Below, in pieces: positions 35,816 through 44,784 of a stretch of 64,000 bases of DNA. Source of the stretch: an uncultured Phascolarctobacterium sp. (GTDB taxonomy: Bacteria > Bacillota > Negativicutes > Acidaminococcales > Acidaminococcaceae); NCBI GenBank assembly GCA_949299135.1, contig CASFZG010000002.1:99103-163102 (forward strand), written 5' to 3'. Below the pieces are notes generated by a model that worked only from the letters and a program-made list of their open reading frames with translations, did not search any database and was not told the DNA's origin. Numbering within the stretch: position 1 is the first letter of the stretch; each line of letters begins with the position of its first letter. The translations under genes were made by a program, and so were the position numbers.

Positions 35816-36586
35816 GTGGAACTTTTAGAAAAAACAAGAAAAATCAACAAACTGCTGCAGCGCGGCGAAAAGGTGGAGTTTAACGCCATCGCGCGCCTGC
35901 TGAAGGAAGTTATCGTCAGCAATGTTTACATTGTGGGGCGCAAGGGCGGAATTAAGGGCTTTGCGCTGCTGGACGATTTTGAATGTGACATCATGCGCGA
36001 GCAGGTGCTGGATTTAAAACGCTTCCCGCCTGCGTACCTGAACTTTATTATGGAGTGCCGCGAAACCGTTTCCAACATCGGGCACGTTAACGAAGAATGT
36101 TCGTTTTTGAAGGGCACCAAGTGCTATTTTGGGGATAAACGCACTACGATTGTGCCTATTTACGGCAACGGCGAACGCATCGGCACGCTGATTGTTGCCA
36201 AGTATGACCGCGAGTTCAACGACGAGGATTTGCTGCTGGCAGAATACGCGGCGGCGGTTATCGGCGTGGAGATTTTGCACGAGCGTGCTGCCCGCGTGGA
36301 GGAAGAAGCACGCAAAAAAGCCATGGTGCAGATTGCTTTTTCTACGCTGTCGTTTTCCGAACTGGAAGCAATTACCAGCATTATGGACGCACTGCACGGC
36401 ACGGAAGGGCTGCTTGTTGCTTCCAAAATTGCCGACAGCGTTGGCATTACGCGCTCCGTTATCGTCAACGCGCTGCGCAAATTTGAAAGCGCCGGCCTGA
36501 TTGAAACCAAATCCCTCGGCATGAAGGGTACTTATATCCGTATTAAAAACGAGTTTTTGTTTGACGAATTAAACAAGCACAGATAA
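35816..36586 (+). CDS. codY: global nutrient regulator CodY
   Basis: CodY represses many genes when GTP and branched-chain amino acids are plentiful. The 256-residue protein begins MELLEKTRKINKLLQ and has the GAF ligand domain (about 20-155). A C-terminal winged helix contains ASKIADSVGITRSVIVNALR near 205, the CodY DNA-binding motif. The frame opens at 35798, but GTG 35816 sits 5 bases after GGGAGGGG and matches the family start. It is cotranscribed with xerC. I saw no clear CodY box (AATTTTCWGAAAATT) in this window. Confidence 0.93.
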   Translation: MELLEKTRKINKLLQRGEKVEFNAIARLLKEVIVSNVYIVGRKGGIKGFALLDDFECDIMREQVLDLKRFPPAYLNFIMECRETVSNIGHVNEECSFLKGTKCYFGDKRTTIVPIYGNGERIGTLIVAKYDREFNDEDLLLAEYAAAVIGVEILHERAARVEEEARKKAMVQIAFSTLSFSELEAITSIMDALHGTEGLLVASKIADSVGITRSVIVNALRKFESAGLIETKSLGMKGTYIRIKNEFLFDELNKHR

Positions 36587-36614
36587 GGTAGTATGCCTAA
36601 GGAGGCTGAAAATT

Positions 36615-37391
36615 ATGGAAGATGCTGTTTTATTTGCTGTGAAAGACCATGTGGCAACCATTACGCTGAACCGCCCGCAGAGCTTGAACTCGATGAACGA
36701 CGCGCTGATTGACGGTTTGCATGCCGCGCTTGACAAGGTTGAGCAGGATGCGGACATCCGCTGCGCCGTACTTACGGGCAACGGCAAAGCGTTCTGTGCC
36801 GGCGGTGACCTGCCGTTTTTGGAGGCACTGCCCGATGCTGCCAGCCGCCGTGCGTTCATCATTAAGGTAGGCGCTGTAGCCAAACGCATCACCGCCATGG
36901 ATAAACCGTTTATCGCCATGGTTAACGGCGTTGCGGCAGGCGCAGGCGTTAATTTAATGCTGGCGTGCGATTTGGTTTACGCCGTAAGCACCGCGCGTTT
37001 TGCGCAAAGCTTTGCCAAAGTCGGTTTAATACCGGATTGCGGCGGCCTGTACTTTTTGCCGAAGGCAGTGGGCCTGCACCGCGCCAAAGAATTAATGTTT
37101 ACCGCCGATTTGATTGACGCTGCCACGGCAGAACGCTTCGGCATGCTGAACCATGTCTGCGAAGCCGACACCCTTGCAGGCGAAGTTGAAAAAATGGCGG
37201 CACGCCTTGCCGCATCAAGCCCGCTTTCGCTGGCGCTGATAAAAAAATACATCAACAATACGGCGATGAGCCTTGACGATGTGCTTGACACCGAAGCCGT
37301 TGCGCAGACGCTGTGCATGGCAACGGAGGACTGCAAGGAAGGCATTGCGGCGTTTAAGGAAAAACGCGCGCCCAAATTCACCGGTAAATAA
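36615..37391 (+). CDS. enoyl-CoA hydratase/isomerase (crotonase) family
   Basis: The 258-residue protein shows the crotonase pattern: ITLNRPQSLNSMNDALIDGL near 15, AFCAGGDLPFLE near 60 (first oxyanion loop), and VAAGAGVNLMLACDLVYA near 105. SFAKVGLIPDCGGLYFLP follows near 130. The position often held by a catalytic Glu is Asp here, as in PaaG-type isomerases. It acts on an acyl-CoA, but the substrate is unknown. The start follows TAAGGAGG. It has no fatty-acid neighbours and ends at its own terminator. Confidence 0.85.
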   Translation: MEDAVLFAVKDHVATITLNRPQSLNSMNDALIDGLHAALDKVEQDADIRCAVLTGNGKAFCAGGDLPFLEALPDAASRRAFIIKVGAVAKRITAMDKPFIAMVNGVAAGAGVNLMLACDLVYAVSTARFAQSFAKVGLIPDCGGLYFLPKAVGLHRAKELMFTADLIDAATAERFGMLNHVCEADTLAGEVEKMAARLAASSPLSLALIKKYINNTAMSLDDVLDTEAVAQTLCMATEDCKEGIAAFKEKRAPKFTGK

Positions 37392-37404
37392 ATATTGCTA
37401 AAAT

Positions 37405-37440
37405 CGGGGCTGGTTTTTACAGTCCCGTTTCTTTTTTTAT
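37405..37440 (+). terminator. intrinsic terminator after the crotonase gene
   Basis: CGGGGCTG pairs with CAGTCCCG (one G-U) around a 7-base loop, followed by TTTCTTTTTTT. A TATAAT at 37451 just after is a candidate -10 for the next gene. Confidence 0.88.
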
Positions 37441-37490
37441 AAAAATATTGTATAATTATATTATTGCTTAATTGTTTTGTGGAGGGACCA

Positions 37491-38111
37491 ATGTTTGATT
37501 TTGGCTCAATGATTTATACGGTACCGGCACTTTTAATTGCCATTACCATACACGAATATGCCCACGCCGTTACGGCGGACGCGATGGGTGACCCGACGCC
37601 GCGTTACCTTGGGCGCTTAACATTTAACCCGCTGGCGCATCTGGATATTTTAGGCGCTGTAATGCTGGCGCTGTTCCACTTCGGCTGGGCCAAGCCCGTT
37701 GCCATTAACCCCAATAACTTCCGCAACAGGCGCGAAGGCATGATAAAGGTATCGCTGGCAGGGCCTGCGGCCAATTTGTTTTTGTGCTTTCTGGCGGCGC
37801 TGATTATGGTTGTAATGGGCAAGTTTAAGGTTTTAACGCCGGGCGTAAGTGCGTTTTTGCTGTGGACCATGCAGTACAACGTGTGGTTTGCCTTTTTTAA
37901 CCTGCTGCCGATACCGCCGCTGGACGGTTCGCGCCTGCTGGATGAATTTTTGCCGCCCGCAACGGCGTATAAGTATAACTCCTTCGTCGGCGCATACGGC
38001 TTGTACATTTTAATCGCGCTGGTTGCCAGCGGTTTAATCAGCTACATCATCACACCGTTTGCCATGGCGTACCTTGACCTGGTAAACCTTGTGCTGGGCA
38101 TCTTTTTTTAA
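37491..38111 (+). CDS. site-2 protease family (M50) membrane metalloprotease
   Basis: The 206-residue protein is an integral-membrane zinc protease with HEYAH near residue 20 (the HExxH motif). The second zinc ligand is in NLLPIPPLDGSRLL near 140. About five membrane helices are visible. Short members like this one are often found beside scpA, as here. Substrates are unknown. The frame opens at a TTG at 37464, but ATG 37491 follows TGGAGGGACCA and is the real start. The N-terminal PDZ domain of RseP-type proteases is absent. Confidence 0.9.
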   Translation: MFDFGSMIYTVPALLIAITIHEYAHAVTADAMGDPTPRYLGRLTFNPLAHLDILGAVMLALFHFGWAKPVAINPNNFRNRREGMIKVSLAGPAANLFLCFLAALIMVVMGKFKVLTPGVSAFLLWTMQYNVWFAFFNLLPIPPLDGSRLLDEFLPPATAYKYNSFVGAYGLYILIALVASGLISYIITPFAMAYLDLVNLVLGIFF

Positions 38112-38157
38112 AAAACTATAAAGGATTTTGGCGCAGCAACGCGCCGAAGCGTAATTT

Positions 38158-38883
38158 ATGGCAGAACTTTCCTTAAAAGTAAGTGATTTTGAAGGCCCGC
38201 TGGACCTTTTAATACATTTAATTGAAAAAGACAAAATAGATATTTACGACATCCCGATTGCGGAGATTACCGAGCAATACATTGCTTATCTTTCTGCCAT
38301 GGCGGAGTTTGACATGGAGATTGCCAGCGAGTTTCTGGTAATGGCGGCGACGCTGCTGCAGATAAAATCGCGCATGCTGCTGCCAAAGCCAGCGCCGGAA
38401 ACGGACGAGGACGAAGCAGACCCGCGCACCATGCTGGTTGAGATGCTGATTGAATACCGCCGGATTAAAGCCTGTGCCGCACAGCTGTTGGAGATGAAAG
38501 AACAGGCAGCGCGCTACGTTTGCCGCAGGCCGCTTGCCGAAGGCAAAATAACACGCCACATTGCGCAGTACAGTGCGGGCGACCTTGTTAAAACCATGCT
38601 GGCGCTGATGGCTGCAAGCAGCGAAGTTACCGCTTACATTGAGCGGCAGGAGTTCAGCGTGCAGGAGAAAATGGCGGAGATTGTAAGCCTGTTGAAGCAC
38701 CGACTGAACGGCGTGGAGTTTAAAGAAGTATTCAGCCGTACGGGCAGCCGCAGTGAAAAAATTGCCGGATTCCTGGCGCTGTTGGAGCTTTTAAAGCTGA
38801 ACGTAATAAGCATTACGCAGACGGAACCGTTTGCGCCGATTTATATTTTCCTGCACCGGGAGGACGAAAACCATGTTTCATGA
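38158..38883 (+). CDS. scpA: segregation and condensation protein A
   Basis: ScpA is the kleisin that bridges SMC and ScpB in the bacterial condensin. The 241-residue protein starts LKVSDFEGPLDLLIHLIEKD, the family's defining N-terminus. It has the acidic linker (ETDEDEADPRT) and the C-terminal winged helix that binds SMC (EIVSLLKHRLNGVEFKEVFSR). The ATG at 38158 lacks a close ribosome site; AAGGA is 33 bases upstream with a small hairpin between. It overlaps scpB by 11 bases. Confidence 0.95.
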   Translation: MAELSLKVSDFEGPLDLLIHLIEKDKIDIYDIPIAEITEQYIAYLSAMAEFDMEIASEFLVMAATLLQIKSRMLLPKPAPETDEDEADPRTMLVEMLIEYRRIKACAAQLLEMKEQAARYVCRRPLAEGKITRHIAQYSAGDLVKTMLALMAASSEVTAYIERQEFSVQEKMAEIVSLLKHRLNGVEFKEVFSRTGSRSEKIAGFLALLELLKLNVISITQTEPFAPIYIFLHREDENHVS

Positions 38884-39460
38884 TTATTTACAAGGCTCGC
38901 TGGAGGCGCTGCTTTTTGCCGCGGGCGAACCGCTGACGGTAGCGCAGATTGCCGAAATCATGCAGCTTGATAAACCGCAGGTGTGGGAGCTGCTGACGCT
39001 TTTAGAAGAAAGCTATAACGAAGAAAGCCGCGGGTTGTGCCTGCGTAAAGTGGCGGGCGGCTATCAGCTGTGCGCCAAACCCCAGCATTACGAGCTGTTA
39101 AAGCAGCTTGAAAAAGTGCAGGAGGTTAAGCTTTCCGCAGCGGCGATGGAAACGCTGGCGATTGTGGCCTTTAAACAGCCGGTAACGCGCAGCGAGATGG
39201 AAGCCATCCGCGGCGTTAAGGTGGACGGCGTTGTCAACACGCTTTTAGATTACGGCCTGATTTGCGAAGCAGGGCGCAAGGACGCGCTGGGCCACCCGAT
39301 TTTATACGCAACAACCGATAAATTTTTACTGACCTTCGGGCTGAGCTCGCTGAAGGATTTGCCCGCCATGCCGGATGAGGAAAACAGCGGCGAGCCGGAG
39401 CAGATATCGCTTTTAGACAGCCTGAAGGACGAAATTATAAACGATAACGGAGCAGTTTAA
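38873..39460 (+). CDS. scpB: segregation and condensation protein B
   Basis: ScpB forms a dimer of paired winged helices that binds ScpA in the SMC complex. The 195-residue protein has LQGSLEALLFAAGEPLTVAQ near 5, LCLRKVAGGYQLCAKPQ near 55, and the family core ALETLAIVAYKQPVTRSEIE in the form METLAIVAFKQPVTRSEME. The frame begins at 38831, but ATG 38873 follows GGGAGGACG and is chosen. It overlaps scpA by 11 bases and shares one base with rluB, so the three genes are coupled. Confidence 0.95.
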   Translation: MFHDYLQGSLEALLFAAGEPLTVAQIAEIMQLDKPQVWELLTLLEESYNEESRGLCLRKVAGGYQLCAKPQHYELLKQLEKVQEVKLSAAAMETLAIVAFKQPVTRSEMEAIRGVKVDGVVNTLLDYGLICEAGRKDALGHPILYATTDKFLLTFGLSSLKDLPAMPDEENSGEPEQISLLDSLKDEIINDNGAV

Positions 39461-40188
39461 TGGAAGAACGCTTACAGAAAGTGCTGGCGGCTGCGGGCGT
39501 GGCCTCGCGGCGCGAAGCAGAAAAATACATACTGGACGGCAGGGTGAAGGTCAACGGCAAAACCGTAAAGGAGCTTGGCACCAAGGTTGACGAAAAATGC
39601 TTTATCACCGTGGACGGCAAGCCCATTAAGCGCGAGCGCAAGGCTTACTACCTGTTTTACAAGCCGCGCGGCGTGGTTACCACGATGAGCGACCCGCAGG
39701 GCAGGCGCACCATTGCCGATTACGTTAAGGATTTGCCGCAGCGCGTGTTTCCGGTCGGCAGGCTGGATTACAACACCGAAGGGCTGCTGCTTTTAACCAA
39801 CGACGGCGCACTGGCGCAGGGCTTAATGCACCCAAGCCACGAGGTAAACAAAACATACCGCGTGGGCGTGCCGGGCATTGTGCCGCAGGAAAAACTGGAC
39901 ATGCTGCGCATCGGCGTAAAGCTGGACGACGGCATGACGGCACCGGCGGTGGTAACGCTTTTGGAATATGACCATGCGCGCAACATGACGCTGTTTGATA
40001 TAACAATCCACGAAGGACGCAACAGGCAAATCCGCCGCATGTGCGATTATATCGGTTTCCCGGTGCGCAACCTTAAACGCATCAAGTTCGGCACGTTAAG
40101 CCTTAAAGGCTTGAGCAAGGGCAAAATGCGCGAGCTGGATGACGCTGAAGTGGAAAATTTAAAAAAGGCGGCGCTGATAAATGGCTAA
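39460..40188 (+). CDS. rluB: 23S rRNA pseudouridine synthase RluB-type
   Basis: This enzyme makes a pseudouridine in 23S rRNA helix 89-90. The 242-residue protein has an N-terminal S4 RNA-binding domain (LQKVLAAAGVASRREAEKYI at 4-23). The RsuA/RluB catalytic motif is VGRLDYNTEGLLLLTNDG near 101, with the catalytic Asp. It ends with IHEGRNRQIRRMC near 186. It is a short RluB form without the long basic tail of E. coli. The ATG shares one base with the scpB stop, a standard scpA-scpB-rluB cluster. Confidence 0.92.
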   Translation: MEERLQKVLAAAGVASRREAEKYILDGRVKVNGKTVKELGTKVDEKCFITVDGKPIKRERKAYYLFYKPRGVVTTMSDPQGRRTIADYVKDLPQRVFPVGRLDYNTEGLLLLTNDGALAQGLMHPSHEVNKTYRVGVPGIVPQEKLDMLRIGVKLDDGMTAPAVVTLLEYDHARNMTLFDITIHEGRNRQIRRMCDYIGFPVRNLKRIKFGTLSLKGLSKGKMRELDDAEVENLKKAALING

Positions 40189-41422
40189 GGTAATTGTCAT
40201 CGGCGGCGGGGCGGCAGGCTTACTGGCAGGCATTGCCGCTGCACAGAACGGCGCACAGGCAACGATAATTGAAAAAATGCGCCGTCCCGGCAAAAAAATG
40301 CTTATTACCGGCAAGGGGCGCTGCAATATTACCAATAACTGCGATTTGCAGGAGATTATCAAAAACATCCCCGGCAACGGGCGCTTTTTAAACAGTGCGC
40401 TGCGCCGCTTTACCAATCAGGATATTGTGCAGCTGTTGGAGGACAACGGGCTGCCGACGAAGGTTGAACGCGGCGGCAGGGTGTTCCCGGTCAGCGATAA
40501 GGCTGTGGATGTGGTTGACACGCTGGTTAAAATTTTTAAGGATTACGGCGGCAGGCTGCTTTTGGATACCAAAGTAAAAAGCATTGCGGCGGAGTTCGGC
40601 AAAATTAAAGGCGTGGTGACGGAGGACGGGCAGCGTTTTGAAGCGGACGCCGTAATACTGGCGGCGGGCGGCTCATCCTACCCCGGTACAGGCAGCGACG
40701 GCAGCGGTGTAAAACTTGCCAAAGCCGTGGGGCACAGCATTGTGCCGTTAAAACCGTGCCTGGTGCCGCTGGAAAGCGATTCTCCCTATATACCCGATTT
40801 GCAGGGCTTAAGCCTGCGCAATATCGAAGGTACTGTGTACGCCGAGGGCAAAAAAATCGGCGCGGAATTTGGCGAGATGCTGTTTACGCATTTCGGCGTT
40901 TCCGGACCGATAATCCTTTCACTGAGCAAGTGCGTGGCAGAAGCCATCGCCTCGGGCGCGCAGGATATTGAACTGCACATTGATTTAAAGCCCGCGCTTG
41001 ATAAAGACAAGCTGGACGCGCGTTTACAGCGCGATTTTGTGCAGTACAGCCGCAAGCAGATGGCTAACGGCATGAAGGATTTGCTGCCGCAGCGTTTGAT
41101 TGCGCCGGTGCTGGACGAAGCCTTTATCGACGAAGAAAAATTCGTCAACCAGCTTTCGCGCGCCGAGCGCCAGCGTATAGTTGATGTGCTAAAGGCGTTT
41201 GTGGTACCCATTACCGGCACGCGCCCTTTGGCAGAGGCGATTGTTACGGCGGGCGGCGTAAGTTTGAAGGAGATTGACCCGAAAACGATGGAATCCAAAC
41301 TGATAAAGGGCCTGTTTATTGCGGGCGAGGTTATGGACATCGACGGTTATACAGGCGGCTACAATTTGCAGGCGGCGTTTTCAACAGGCTATGCCGCAGG
41401 CACGTTTGCCGCACAAATATAA
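40181..41422 (+). CDS. HI0933-like FAD-dependent oxidoreductase (BaiN family)
   Basis: The 413-residue flavoprotein starts with the FAD dinucleotide loop VIVIGGGAAGLLAGIAAAQNG. The family motif GKKMLITGKGRCNITNNC follows near 36, then AAGGSSYPGTGSDGSG near 165 and a C-terminal FIAGEVMDIDGYTGGYNLQ. Most members have no proven role; a gut clostridial relative (BaiN) was linked to bile-acid reduction, and others act in cofactor repair. This gene overlaps rluB by 8 bases and precedes cmk, which looks like a housekeeping setting. Confidence 0.88.
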   Translation: MAKVIVIGGGAAGLLAGIAAAQNGAQATIIEKMRRPGKKMLITGKGRCNITNNCDLQEIIKNIPGNGRFLNSALRRFTNQDIVQLLEDNGLPTKVERGGRVFPVSDKAVDVVDTLVKIFKDYGGRLLLDTKVKSIAAEFGKIKGVVTEDGQRFEADAVILAAGGSSYPGTGSDGSGVKLAKAVGHSIVPLKPCLVPLESDSPYIPDLQGLSLRNIEGTVYAEGKKIGAEFGEMLFTHFGVSGPIILSLSKCVAEAIASGAQDIELHIDLKPALDKDKLDARLQRDFVQYSRKQMANGMKDLLPQRLIAPVLDEAFIDEEKFVNQLSRAERQRIVDVLKAFVVPITGTRPLAEAIVTAGGVSLKEIDPKTMESKLIKGLFIAGEVMDIDGYTGGYNLQAAFSTGYAAGTFAAQI

Positions 41423-41439
41423 AAACAGGTGGGGATAAA

Positions 41440-42108
41440 ATGAATGCACAAAAACCGGTAATTGCTATCGACGGGCCGGCGGGCGCGGGCAAAAGCACCA
41501 TAGCCAAGCTGGTGGCAGGCAAACTTGGTTATATTTATATCGATACGGGCGCAATGTACCGCTCCGTAGCGTGGAAGTTTCTGCAAAGCGGCGAAGCTTT
41601 CAGCCCTGAGCTGGCGGAAAAATTGGCGCGCAGTATGGTTATCACTTTTGAGCCGGAAGCCAGCGTGAACCGCGTGTTTGTGGACGGCACGGAGGTAACT
41701 GATGCTATCCGCTCGCCGGAGGTTACGGCTATTGTTTCCAAAGTATCCGCCGTGGGAGGCGTGCGCGAGGAAATGGTGAACCAGCAGCGCCGCATGGGTG
41801 AAGCAGGCGGCGTGGTAATGGACGGGCGCGATATCGGTACGGTGGTGTTCCCCCATGCGCAGGTTAAGATTTTTTTGACGGCCAGTGTAAAAGAACGCGC
41901 TATGCGCCGTTACAAGGAAATGCTTGCCAAAGGCGCGCAGGTTGATTTGGCGGAGCTGGAGCAGCAGATTGCCGAGCGTGACCGCCAGGACAGCGAGCGC
42001 GAAATTTCCCCGCTGAAAAAGGCGGACGACGCTGAATTTTTAGATACCTCTGACATGACGATTGACGAAGTGGCAGAGCATATTTTGCAAAAAGTACAGG
42101 AGAAATAA
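41440..42108 (+). CDS. cmk: cytidylate kinase
   Basis: Cmk phosphorylates CMP and dCMP to the diphosphates. The 222-residue protein has the P-loop AIDGPAGAGKSTIAKLVA at 8-25, the IDTGAMYRSVAW motif, and MDGRDIGTVVFPHA near 127. A RDRQDSERE segment near 185 binds nucleotide. The ATG follows ACAGGTGGGGATAAA. It is followed by plsC and ispH-rpsA, matching the cmk-plsC-ispH-rpsA order common in Clostridia and Negativicutes. Confidence 0.96.
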   Translation: MNAQKPVIAIDGPAGAGKSTIAKLVAGKLGYIYIDTGAMYRSVAWKFLQSGEAFSPELAEKLARSMVITFEPEASVNRVFVDGTEVTDAIRSPEVTAIVSKVSAVGGVREEMVNQQRRMGEAGGVVMDGRDIGTVVFPHAQVKIFLTASVKERAMRRYKEMLAKGAQVDLAELEQQIAERDRQDSEREISPLKKADDAEFLDTSDMTIDEVAEHILQKVQEK

Positions 42109-42109
42109 A

Positions 42110-42697
42110 ATGCTGTATTCTTTTTTAGATGTGGTGCTGGGTATTTTGTTCCGCATTTTTCTGCGGCTTGAAGTACACGGCGCGGAAAATATCCCCAAAA
42201 CAGGGCCGCTGGTTATTGCCAGCAACCATTTAAGCCTGCTGGACCCTCCCGTTATCGGCGTGGCGGCGCCCCGCAAGGTGCATTTTATGGCCAAGCAGGA
42301 ACTGTTTGTGCCGGTGCTGGGGTATATTTACAAAACTCTGGGCGCGTTCCCCGTTAAGCGCGGCGGAGCGGACAGGGCAGCCATTAAACACGGAATCGAG
42401 ATTCTGCAAAGCGGTGAGGTGCTGGCGATATTTCCGGAAGGGACGCGCAGCAAAACCGGCCAGCTTGGCAAGCTTGAACCGGGCGCGTTGATGATGGCGG
42501 GCAAAAGCAATGCCGTTATTGTTCCGACCGCGGTAAGCGGCACGGACATTAAGCGCTGCGGCAGGCTGTGGCCCAAGGTTACGGTGCGTTTCGGCACGCC
42601 GGTGCCTTTCCCGCCGGTTGGTTTAAGCAAAGAGGTTTTGCAGGATTTGACAGATAAATTGACAGCAGACATTAAAGCTCTGCAGGGAGTGAAGTAA
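42110..42697 (+). CDS. plsC: 1-acyl-glycerol-3-phosphate acyltransferase
   Basis: PlsC adds the second acyl chain to make phosphatidic acid at the inner membrane. The 195-residue protein has one N-terminal hydrophobic helix (FLDVVLGILFRIFLRL). The catalytic NHLSLLD (NHxxxxD) is near residue 42, and the glycerophosphate-binding FPEGTRSKTG near 110. The frame opens at 42062 inside cmk, but ATG 42110 follows AGGAGAAATAAA. It lies 1 base after cmk and directly next to the ispH-rpsA fusion. Confidence 0.93.
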   Translation: MLYSFLDVVLGILFRIFLRLEVHGAENIPKTGPLVIASNHLSLLDPPVIGVAAPRKVHFMAKQELFVPVLGYIYKTLGAFPVKRGGADRAAIKHGIEILQSGEVLAIFPEGTRSKTGQLGKLEPGALMMAGKSNAVIVPTAVSGTDIKRCGRLWPKVTVRFGTPVPFPPVGLSKEVLQDLTDKLTADIKALQGVK

Positions 42698-44767
42698 ATG
42701 CAGGTGTTTATAGCCGAACCGTGCGGTTTTTGCTACGGCGTCAAGCGTGCGGTGGAAATGGCGCGCGGCGAGTGCGGCAGAGAAGGTAACCCGGCGACGC
42801 TTGGGCCTTTAATCCATAACCCGCAGCTGATTGACGAGCTTGCGCAGAAGGGTGTAGGCTGCAAGGACAGTCTTGATGATTTTGCAAATGGCGATACGGT
42901 TATTTTCCGTTCGCACGGAGCCGGGCCCGAAATTTATGAAAAAGCGGAAGCAAAGGGCCTGAAAATTTGCGACGCGACCTGCCCGCATGTGCGCGCGGCG
43001 CAGTTAAAAGCCAAAAAATTAGCCGATGAAGGGTACTTTGTGATAATTATCGGAGAAAAAAATCATCCTGAAGTAAAAAGTATCTCGGCATGGGCAGGAA
43101 AACATGCTATAATAGTAGAATATAATAAAGATATTGCCGGTATACCCGTTGCAGATAAATATGGCGTAACAATCCAGACGACTTTCGAGCTGGCCAGATT
43201 TGAAGAACTGCTGGCCGCCATTAAGGAAGCGCGCCCCGGAGAGTACAAAGTAGAAAAAACCATCTGCAATGCGACCAGCGAACGCCAGAACGCGGCGGCT
43301 GAGCTTGCCGCGAAGGTTGACGCTTTTATCGTTATCGGCGGTAAAAACAGCGCTAATACAAGGCACTTATATGATATTGTTGCCCGGCGCTGTAAAATCG
43401 CATACCACATTGAAACAGCTGCGGAATTAAAACCGGAAATGTTCAGTGGTTGCACCAAAATCGGAATTACGGCCGGTGCTTCGACGCCGGACCGATTAAT
43501 CAAGGAGGCTTTATTTGTAATGGAAAACATGGAAAACATGGACTTTGGAAGCATGCTGGAGGAGAGCTGGGAAAACAATGACATTTACCCTGGCAAAATC
43601 GTGAAGGCAACTGTAATTCAAAAGGACAAGGATGAAGTTTATGTAGACTTTGGCTATATGAAAGAGGGCGCAATCGCTTACAGCGAATGGGCTGCAGGCG
43701 ACCCCGAAGAAGTTGCAAAAACCATCAATGTTGGCGATGAAGTGGAAGCTAAGGTTATCCCCGGCACTTCCAAAGATGATTTCGTCCGTCTGTCCAAAAT
43801 CCGCGCTGAGCAGGATGCTGCGTGGAAAAACGTTCCCGAACTGGCTGAAGGCGAAAAACGCCCGGCTACCGTTAAAGTTCTGCGCGTAATCAAAAACCGC
43901 CAGAAAAACATCGTTGGCCTTGCCGTTGCAGTTGAAGGCGTTGAAGGCTTTATGCCTGCATCCCACGTTGAACTGCGCCGCGTAGAGGACTTCACCCCGT
44001 ACATCGGCCAGGAGCTGGAAGCTGAAATTATTGAAGTTGACACCGCTAAAAAACGTCTTGTAGTAAGCCGCCGCGATTTGCTGCGCGCTGAACGCGAAGC
44101 TAAAGCACAGGCATGGCGCGAAGCTAAGGCTGCACGCATTGCCGCTGCCAAAGAAGCACGCGAAGCTGCCGAAGAAGAAGCATACAACAGCGTTGAAGAA
44201 GGCCAGGTTGTACCGGGCAAAGTTCTGCGCATTGCTGATTTCGGCCTGTTTGTAGAAGTAGGCAAAGGCCTTGTAGGCCTTGTTCACAATACTGAACTTT
44301 CCTGGGACCGCAGCGTTAAAGCGAAAGATTTTGAACCCGAAACCGAAGTTACCGTTCTGGTTAAAAAGATTGACCGCGAAGCAAAACGCGTTGCACTCAG
44401 CATTAAAGCAACCCAGGAAGATCCGTGGGTAACCGAAGCCAACGCTCTGCCGGAAGGCGCTATAGTTAAAGGCATCGTAACCCGCTTCCTGCCCTTCGGC
44501 GCTATCGTTAAAGTAACCGACAGGGTAGAAGGCCTTGTTCATGTTTCCGAAATTGCCGACACCCGCGTTGAAAAACCGGAAGACGTTCTGGAAGCAGGCC
44601 AGGAAGTTGTTGTTAAAGTTATCAAAAAAGACATGGAACACAAAAAAATCGGCCTGAGCATTGCCAAAGCTGCCAAAGAAAAAGAAAAAGCCGAATACAG
44701 CGCTTATCTTAACAGCAATCCGGAACTGACTCAGGACCTTTCCGAACAGCTTGACACTTTGAAATAA
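42698..44767 (+). CDS. ispH-rpsA: IspH (HMBPP reductase) fused to ribosomal protein S1
   Basis: The 689-residue protein has two parts. Residues 1-280 are IspH, the last step of the MEP isoprenoid pathway; the iron-sulfur Cys are C12 (EPCGFCYG), about C95 (ATCPHVRAA) and about C190 (TICNATSERQ). The rest holds four S1 RNA-binding domains at about 295-365, 384-452, 500-570 and 585-655 (for example GKVLRIADFGLFVEVGKG). This fusion is known in Clostridia and Negativicutes and is not an assembly join. It links isoprenoid synthesis with translation; whether it is processed is unknown. It starts at the base after the plsC stop. Confidence 0.95.
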   Translation: MQVFIAEPCGFCYGVKRAVEMARGECGREGNPATLGPLIHNPQLIDELAQKGVGCKDSLDDFANGDTVIFRSHGAGPEIYEKAEAKGLKICDATCPHVRAAQLKAKKLADEGYFVIIIGEKNHPEVKSISAWAGKHAIIVEYNKDIAGIPVADKYGVTIQTTFELARFEELLAAIKEARPGEYKVEKTICNATSERQNAAAELAAKVDAFIVIGGKNSANTRHLYDIVARRCKIAYHIETAAELKPEMFSGCTKIGITAGASTPDRLIKEALFVMENMENMDFGSMLEESWENNDIYPGKIVKATVIQKDKDEVYVDFGYMKEGAIAYSEWAAGDPEEVAKTINVGDEVEAKVIPGTSKDDFVRLSKIRAEQDAAWKNVPELAEGEKRPATVKVLRVIKNRQKNIVGLAVAVEGVEGFMPASHVELRRVEDFTPYIGQELEAEIIEVDTAKKRLVVSRRDLLRAEREAKAQAWREAKAARIAAAKEAREAAEEEAYNSVEEGQVVPGKVLRIADFGLFVEVGKGLVGLVHNTELSWDRSVKAKDFEPETEVTVLVKKIDREAKRVALSIKATQEDPWVTEANALPEGAIVKGIVTRFLPFGAIVKVTDRVEGLVHVSEIADTRVEKPEDVLEAGQEVVVKVIKKDMEHKKIGLSIAKAAKEKEKAEYSAYLNSNPELTQDLSEQLDTLK

Positions 44768-44784
44768 TTTTACGGTGGTATTGA

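Noticed and set aside
42698..44767. misassembly joining ispH and rpsA
   Set aside because: The join is in frame with a natural linker, and the same fusion is known in Clostridia and Negativicutes.
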